Shown here piece after piece: positions 57,490-64,000 of a stretch of DNA of 64,000 nucleotides. The position numbers and the translations under genes are program-made. Source of the stretch: Siphonodentalium dalli (lineage: Eukaryota > Mollusca > Scaphopoda > Gadilida > Siphonodentaliidae). The notes below the pieces were generated by a model that saw only the letters and a program-made list of their open reading frames with translations, searched no databases and had not been told where the DNA came from. The stretch lies in NCBI GenBank assembly GCA_032622095.1, contig CP136065.1:18962134-19026133 (forward strand), read 5' to 3'. The first letter of the stretch is position 1. The number at the start of each line of letters is the position of its first letter.

Positions 57490-58635
57490 CGAACGGAGTG
57501 TGACTGTAGAGTTATACGATGTTCAAATTTCGTACCTATAGTTTTGAAACTTGAGCAAAATCACTCGTAATGTGACAGCTTTGTCGTATCTATACGCTAA
57601 ATTGGGACCTGGTATGTTGGGTGAGCGTAAGTCGCACGAGTGAAATGCCTGTCAAATGGAAGCACTCATACGACTCGACATTGCCCAGCAGCTTGGGTAA
57701 CAACGTTAAGTGCTTATGGTCCCTTATGTTAGAGAAATAAGCTCCATATATAGGCCTGAGTATTACAAAATTACTGACGTAATACATGTATAATCAGAAA
57801 GGACCTACCGGAGACATCGACATTTATCAACGTCCCATATACAAGTAATGATAATACATACGATTGTTTAGACGATTCAGACCATACGTTATTTTGTTCT
57901 ATATGTGGCTCTTAATGCCTAAGAAACTGCGCTTGCGTTGTCTTAGGGGGCTCGAACACAATACAACTAATTTCGACGAAAATGCTGTACATATAACTTA
58001 TCAATATATTGAGCTGAACAATATAGTAAGAGCCCCCCCCCCCCCATGAAACTTATGCTGCGGCGGCAGTAAACGAAGGAAACACTGACGAAATGAGTTA
58101 TATTTACGCACGGACGCGGTGACACCCCCTCCAACTTTGGTAAAAAATATTCAAGCCTAACACACCATCAGAGGGAGATTTCGCATCGAAAATAGGTTGC
58201 AAATGGTTTCATACTTTAATTGTTCAACCACTATTTATTGTGTGAAATTGGGTGTGACTAAATTCGCATCAGTTGGACATTCCTAACATTATGGCTGTGC
58301 CCGGTTCGCGATTATAAATTTCCTTACATGTGGATAGAGGGTGCAAATATAATTTCCTAAGTTGGGAATTTATTCTGGTTCAAAGGAGGTACAGTTATAA
58401 ATTCCAAGTAGTACATACAAACGAAGATATTCTAGACGCATCACTGTAAATACGTTTTTAATGTAACTTTGCTCACCACAAAGTTCATCGCAATTCTGAT
58501 ATAGATGGGTCAGCCATCTTATCTTCATATATTCGTTCTATCGCATAATTTGGCATTTTACAGGGGTTTCCTTTCGACATCATGGCTTGTCCCGTCGTCC
58601 GGTTATATACCACTGGGTTTATATATACATCGTCT
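57490..58635. other. No recognisable feature
   Basis: Contains a poly-C run at 58031-58045. No gene. Confidence 0.4.
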
Positions 58636-58641
58636 AAATTC

Positions 58642-58796
58642 GATAGATCATCTCAACGAGTGTCTTCAGAATTAAGATGGGTGCGTGCGTCTTGATTGTG
58701 AGTTATTATTACGCGCTCGTGAATGAAGTTAATGACTACCAATCAAGACACACCCACCCTTGTTAATTATGAAGACACTCGTTGAGATGATCTATC
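58642..58796. repeat. Inverted repeat with about 55-bp arms
   Basis: The left arm GATAGATCATCTCAACGAGT continues GTCTTCA, AATTAA, ATGGGTG and GTCTTGATT; the right arm mirrors it and ends GATGATCTATC. Few mismatches; loop about 45 bp. Probably a foldback MITE. Confidence 0.8.
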
Positions 58797-58799
58797 CAA

Positions 58800-59340
58800 T
58801 ACTTAGTTTACCACATCGGAACAATTTAACACGGAACGCTCATTAATGTTTCACGCCGGAGCGGACCTTTTTTCTTCAACGTGTTTAACGAAACTAATAT
58901 GTCATATGTATAGTACATGTGTACTTATCTTATGTAGTGCCCATGTAGTGCCTATGTACTTGTCGGGGTATTTTAGTTATTGTAACATGTTTGATTCCGA
59001 GTCGATTAGATGGCGCTACCGTATAAATGGAAGCAATATAATCTAATTGTATATCAAATATGTGTTCGGATAATTGACCACATGCATGCGCCATCTGCAT
59101 AACATTCCAACAGCGTACAAGTTATAGTGCGTCCATGCCCAATGCTGATTGCGTATTGATTATAAACTTTTATTTGACAGAAAAGCAATGACATGGTCGC
59201 TTCAAAGGTGGTCCACCCACATTATTGCACTGTTATTATGCCAGGCTAAAGATAGATACCTTTGCATTTTTTTTACATAACCGAGGCATCGAAGATATAA
59301 CCCGAGATCAAATACTTTTTTCTGTTTCCTTAATGTTTGA
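58800..59340. other. No recognisable feature
   Basis: AT-rich intergenic sequence. Confidence 0.35.
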
Positions 59341-59347
59341 GATTGAG

Positions 59348-59775
59348 TTAACCCTTTACCCAACAAACAGGCCAAAAATGGCCAAATAAAGCTGCAACAG
59401 CCTAAATTATCTTGGGTCTGTCTCAATAAAACCATACACATATGGATATCATTGGAACCGGGTCATTGACCACATTGTGATGGTTACAGTTATGCCCTGT
59501 GCCAATGCATTCTCTTATATATGCGAGTCGACCATACAAAAATTCTTTTTTAACACTTTTTACCATTTTTACTTACATTCTTTAACAATTTTATAATTTT
59601 TTCTTACATTTTTTAACAATTTTTATAATATTTTTCTACATTCTTTGACAATTTTATCATTTTTAATATGTGTTAAGCCAATGCATTCTCTTATATATGC
59701 GAGGCGACCTATGGTCGACTCGCATATATAAGAGAATGCATTGGCACAGGGCCCTTCTGTTGGGTAAAGGGTTAA
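59348..59775 (+). mobile_element. Paired-palindrome element type I, copy 5
   Basis: TTAA at 59348-59351 and 59772-59775, with ends CCCTTTACCCAACA and TGTTGGGTAAAGGG. The first palindrome is cut in half: it starts at 59511 and stops after GAGTCGACCATA. The second (59677-59745) is intact. The spacer is longer than in other type I copies because its TTCTTACATTCTTTAACAAT phrase is repeated. Confidence 0.85.
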
Positions 59776-59935
59776 ACGAGTACACCACCGTAAATATCGG
59801 ATCACCTGTTACCGTTCATCGATTCGCTGCTCGCATCATACATCATAAATAGCACAGAACCTCGAGTTTATCGTTCATATTGTTATAGTTCGTTCACCTA
59901 TTTAAATATTTTATTTTGATACCTTCCGTGCGCAT

Positions 59936-60165
59936 CTAGTTGTCGCTAGTATAAAGACTATAGAATGAGCGGTGTATGTCCGACCGCGTGTCTGCGTGTC
60001 CGTCGTCCGTCTGCGTGTCCATCCGAAACGTTTCTTTTCCGAATCATAACTTGAATATTATTCGTCAGAATTTGATGAAATTTGGTGTGTTACCTTCATA
60101 TAAAACAGTTCCGATCAAGTTCGAGTTCGACTGCAAATAGCGCAGTTATGTCCTTTTTCGAACTC
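59936..60165 (+). repeat. Helitron-like 5' region fragment
   Basis: CTAGTATAAAGACTATAGAA is followed by a GTGTCTGCGTGTCCGTCGTC run and AATTTGATGAAATTTGGTGT. The arrangement (short AT start, GTCTGTC-type run, then GAAATTTGGT) parallels the Helitron at 8072, but no 3' terminus was found. Confidence 0.35.
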
Positions 60166-60169
60166 AAGT

Positions 60170-61160
60170 TGTGATTATCAGTTAGCTTTCAAATTCAGTT
60201 TGTGGATTAAGTGCACAAAAATAAATTGTCAACTTAGAATTTGGGTTCGATCCGACAATTTCTGGTGGAGGTATGCCAATTTTTCGACTTAATATTTGCC
60301 GATTATTTGGGCGCTATGAGTTCAAACACAGACATGGTCGAAAAACCATAATCAATGGTCACGTTTGATCTGAGTTGAGGGTCGTGTGAATTATGCCATT
60401 TCGATAAGAAATTAACATTTGTTCACACCTATTCAAGGAGCAATGAACACCGACCACCGAGCCAATATCTAGAACATTCAGATATACGTGACCTATGATT
60501 GATGATGACTGAACGAGAAAACTTGAACGGCAAGTAACTACTGAGTTTTGTGTGATCTTGGCGATTATGTGTCCAACACTATAAAATCGTGGGTGTTATT
60601 GCAGTATCAGCTGTTATCCGAGAACAGTTACAACTTCGATTGTGTTCTGATGCCTTGCGGGCACGGAACTGATTGACAATTACAATGTTTGCGAAATAAT
60701 TACACTCTTGTCTGGCGATGCCCCAGGCATAAGCAAATATCCAAAATTAGACCAGGGACAGTATAAACATATTAATCGAACTACGAATATCGGGGTCAAC
60801 CCGGGACACCCCGTGTTAGTGTATTACCTGTTAATTAGGTTTATTTGTTGTGGGTGCTATGTTTTTGTACTGTATTAAATAGTTAACTGACATTATATAA
60901 TTGCATTAGTATTTACATAAGAGATGAGAGTAATATATTGTTATCAACAATATATAAAACAGCTGTTATATATGTACACATATCATATGGAAAACATAAA
61001 CTTATAAAGCATTGGTAGAGCAGGTTAGAAGTATATGCATGTAAGACGGTATCTCAGGATTTAATATTTTCTTATCGGAGTAGTTTCTTGACCGGAAATT
61101 ATTTCCTTCCAACATAACTAACTGGTGTCTTCGAAGAACGAATACCGACCATTACACATA
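60170..61160. other. No recognisable feature
   Basis: No array, terminal repeat or convincing frame. Confidence 0.35.
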
Positions 61161-61167
61161 AAAAACT

Positions 61168-61315
61168 TAAAAGCAATGACATGCAACACATTGAATGATA
61201 ATATTCATTAAAGTAGCATTTCGATCCGAGGAATGCATAACAAACACAAAAGCAATGACATGCGACAAATTGAATGACAATATTCATTAAAGTGGCATTC
61301 CGATCCAATTTTAGT
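61168..61315. repeat. 79-bp tandem duplication
   Basis: AAAGCAATGACATGCRACA followed by TTGAATGAYAATATTCATTA starts at about 61170 and again 79 bp later. Confidence 0.85.
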
Positions 61316-61378
61316 TGAAAATCTATGTATTTCATATATTATTCAATTGAAAATACACTTTCTGTCAAACCGTGCGGG

Positions 61379-61480
61379 GGGACCTCGGTGGCTCAGTCGG
61401 GTAGGGGTACATCTCCAACCCGTATCGTCCTCCAGCGCTGGCGATGATGGATTCAAATTCACATGTTACTGGCTTATAAG
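61379..61480 (+). repeat. tRNA-derived retroposon head
   Basis: GACCTCGGTGGCTCAGTCGG contains a perfect polymerase III A box (TGGCTCAGTCGG). GGATTCAAATTC about 50 bp downstream is a weakened B box. The acceptor stem does not close, so it is a tRNA-derived SINE piece or tRNA pseudogene instead of a working tRNA. Confidence 0.45.
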
Positions 61481-61500
61481 GCGGAGACAAATGTTGTTAG

Positions 61501-61619
61501 GCCAATACATTCTCTGATATATGCGAGGGTCCCTATGGGATACTCGCATATACATTAGAGCATGCATTGGAACAGGGCTTTCGCAAAATTTCAGGAGGCT
61601 CCAGTCATGGAAGGGTTAA
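61501..61619. mobile_element. Single diverged palindrome with type III end
   Basis: GCCAATACATTCTCTGATAT to GCATGCATTGG is a diverged palindrome. It is followed by AACAGGGCTTTCGC and then CTCCAGTCATGGAAGGGTTA with TTAA at 61616-61619. Only one palindrome and one outer end remain. Confidence 0.65.
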
Positions 61620-61808
61620 ATCACAGTCCATTTGTTCTCCCTCTCACATTAGTTCTTCAAATTGGCAACCCACACAGCATTACTGTGCTCATATTGTGCG
61701 AACGCAGGGCTATTTTTTTTGTTGCTAAGTAGTCCGCACGGCTTTTGACATCTACATATATATAGACATCTATATGTTCCCGATTCATCTCCAGTAACAC
61801 AACCACTA

Positions 61809-62269
61809 TGTGACCCGCCATGTCAAATCCAGTCGTAAGTCGGGATTTTTTTTACCCTGTGCCAATGCATTCTCTTATATATGCGAGTCGACCATAGGTC
61901 GCCTCGCATATATAAGAGAATGCATTGGCCTAACAATTTTTTACAATTTTAATAAAAAAAAATTGTATTCTTTAACAATTTTATAATTTTACCCATACAG
62001 AGCCCCAGACAAACATGAGCAGACGACGCTCTTATAATATGCTTCTATATATGTGTGGGGATCCCTGCAGTGTAATGGATGTTTTTTATTTTATGTCCTA
62101 AAAAATGTAAGAAACATTTATTTAAAAATAATGATAACAAATTGTTAGGCCAATGCATTCTCTTATATATATGAGGCGACCTATGGTCGACTCGCATATA
62201 TAAGAGAATGCATTGGCACATGGTAAAAAAAATCCCGACTTACGACTCGATTTGATATGGCGGGTCACA
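61809..62269 (+). mobile_element. Paired-palindrome element type II, copy 3
   Basis: TGTGACCCGCCATGTCAAAT and its mirror bound palindromes 61861-61929 and 62149-62217 (the latter with one lost base pair, ATATATGAGG). The spacer is collinear with that at 38542. TA lies on each side. Confidence 0.87.
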
Positions 62270-62394
62270 TATAATCTGACATCGGTACATGTGCTGCCAC
62301 GTGTATATACGACGCAGACCAAGACTAGTGTCATTCGACGTAAACCAGCTTGGGATATCGGTGGTTGTCGTCGAAGACAGAGCAACATATCCTT

Positions 62395-62730
62395 GTACAA
62401 ATACGCACACAATCGACCTGTAATGTGAAATAGGGACACAAGTGATTATTTGACTATAAAATAAGCAGATAATGGAGTCATAGCCGTATTTCGTTTTATG
62501 TCGTGGACCACAGTGAAAACACATGTTAAAGAGCATACACATGAAAAGGCGTGAGTTGGCTTATTTGTGTCATTGTCTACACATAATCTGCTTAGAATCA
62601 CCTGCTTATGAGAAAATAATGTGACTTAAACGCTCTCAATGTGAATCGATTCCATGCAGAGTATCTACCTAAAACACGTCCTATTATAAGCAGATAATGT
62701 GCGTTTTTCGGCAAAACATTGTGAATAGCA
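62395..62730 (+). repeat. Repeat family R1, copy near the right end
   Basis: Collinear with 100-490: GTGATTATTTGACTATAAAA, TAAGCAGATAATGGAGTCAT, CACAGTGAAAACACATG, AAAGAGC, TACACATAATCTGCTTAGAA and a final AAGCAGATAATGTGCG. Confidence 0.65.
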
Positions 62731-62879
62731 GTTTTTGTGGTCAAGGCACTATACGTACACAATATATGCGGTCATTATAACTGTAACTGCGAAGTCCTAA
62801 CCGACATAGTGGATATGGTTTCCATTTCTTCGGTTTGTACCAAAAACTTCTTTTAAATATACGGACACTCGTTTAAAAC

Positions 62880-63330
62880 CACGTGGCGATTTGCGCTCCA
62901 AAATACGAAAAAAATATTATTCGCTTTTGAATGTTTCCCGGTATCGATATAAGTCGATAAATATCTTAACTACCTTTCTACGAGCATTCTGTAACACAAA
63001 AAGACGCATTAAGTACTAAAAAATGCAATTATGAACAAGGTGTTTGGGTCCCAAACATAAAACAGCAATTTGCACGACATGGAACAGAAAGGAGCGTTTC
63101 GGGTTATTCTATTCCTGGAATGGTAGCAATAAATAGCGTTTTTCTGATTTCGGGCGAAAAATAGAAAACGGCTGGAAGATGGTTGTGACTTTGGCAAGTG
63201 TTTTTCAAAGTATACGAAGCCGGCATACCAAGAGTTCGTTTATTTATCGACCTATCGTATCCGTCCCTCCTAATTACGTAGACAAAATTTGGAGGTTCGA
63301 ATAAGTCATTTCCGTTTAACATTCGGTTTG
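62880..63330 (-). repeat. Repeat family R2, inverted copy
   Basis: Reverse complement of 1540-1990 with moderate divergence (see that entry). The GTTTGGGTCCCAAAC dyad and the TTTATCGACCTATCGTATCC block are clearest. Confidence 0.6.
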
Positions 63331-63744
63331 TTGTATCATATAGCGATCACGTATTAAATCCGCTGAAAACTATCATCAACGAATCGAATAGACGATTAAT
63401 GTGAACGATGTGTTTAATACGGTCGATCGTGCGAAGCGAAATCTCACTGCGCACGATCAGCCATTTGATGGTCCTATACTCGTCGTCATGTTTGCTAACC
63501 GTGAGTTCGCGAGACCTCTCTATTTGTTCTTCTAAATTGGAGTGTATGCCAATTACGCGCTCATTTAAAATTACCAACGACCATTGACATATGTCACTAG
63601 TAACCAAGTGACCAGTTTATTCGAAAGAAATTGTAATATTTGTTCTGAACTTATCAAACGGAATTGAATTGAATTAAACAAAAGTATGTAATATTAACAA
63701 AATCTAACGCCGACGAACACGCAAGATGCAAAATTCATCGACTT

Positions 63745-63870
63745 GACGTTATGCGAAAGCCCGCGCTAAATATAGAAAACCACAGCCTTATGTCCAGCTA
63801 GTGATAGTCAGAAAGGCAGTATGACTGGTGCGCTATTGTAGAGATTGGGTGCGAACGTCGTATATATAGT
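63745..63870 (+). repeat. Tail of the 5101/21646 repeat family
   Basis: GCGCTAAATATAGAAAACCA, GTGATAGTCAGAAAGG, AGTATGACTGGTGCGCT and GTAGAGATTGG match the right part of 21646-22050. Confidence 0.6.
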
Positions 63871-63912
63871 CCATTAAAAAAAACATGTGGATATTTGGGG
63901 TGTGACTAAACA

Positions 63913-63995
63913 GCGCCCGGACCAGCCCGGACCAGCCCGGACCAGCCCGGACAAGCCCGGACGAGCCCGGACCAGCCCGGACCAGCCCGGACCCC
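63913..63995. repeat. 10-bp GC-rich tandem repeat at window edge
   Basis: GCCCGGACCA is repeated about eight times, with two variant units (ACAA and ACGA in place of ACCA). It may continue beyond the window. Confidence 0.92.
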
Positions 63996-64000
63996 CCATA

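Noticed and set aside
63913-63995. Telomeric repeat at the window end
   Set aside because: The 10-bp GCCCGGACCA unit is unlike the TTAGGG telomere of animals; it is an ordinary GC-rich tandem repeat.

Overview
This window looks like a gene-poor, AT-rich stretch of a metazoan nuclear genome, most likely a marine invertebrate and plausibly a mollusc or other lophotrochozoan. The reasons are the absence of any bacterial or viral gene layout, Helitron termini, LINE 3' ends of the style common in such genomes, tRNA-derived retroposon fragments, MITE-like elements roughly every few kilobases, and long tandem repeats. The species assignment is inference. I find no intact protein-coding gene. The coding traces are two LINE reverse-transcriptase C-termini (33682-34479 plus; 51151-51492 minus), a frameshifted Helitron N-terminal reading frame (43226-43530 minus), and one unassigned exon-like frame (29137-29343 minus).

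Layout. 0-6.6 kb: diverged repeats R1 and R2, a 31-bp tandem array, a nested insertion (5372-5824 inside an older repeat) and a TTAA-flanked MITE. 6.9-8.4 kb: three head-to-tail non-autonomous Helitrons built on 122-bp units. 10.1-11.3 kb: higher-order tandem array. 12.5-16.8 kb: hairpins, short arrays, a MITE beside a dyad, and the first paired-palindrome element. 17-24 kb: mostly decayed repeats. 24.8-31.7 kb: paired-palindrome element, a TA-flanked element, R1 in inverted pair, 93-bp and 19-bp arrays, a large foldback. 32.5-39 kb: second copy of the 5372 element, a LINE remnant, two paired-palindrome elements and a 34-bp minisatellite. 40-46 kb: second TTAA MITE, a reverse-oriented Helitron and two more paired-palindrome elements. 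47.8-52.7 kb: a Harbinger-like element inserted in a 76-bp array, a decaying satellite, a LINE remnant and a foldback. 53.4-64 kb: a hAT-like element, tRNA-like fragments, more paired-palindrome elements and repeats R1/R2 again.

The most striking theme is a 69-nt near-perfect palindrome carried as an inverted pair within elements with different outer termini: TTAA-CCCTTTACCCAACA, TGTGACCCGCC, and the start TTAA-CCC followed by CCATGACTGGAGC. It looks like a hairpin cassette that has spread through several MITE families. Several insertions can be dated relative to their host repeat because the empty or unbroken target is also present in the window.
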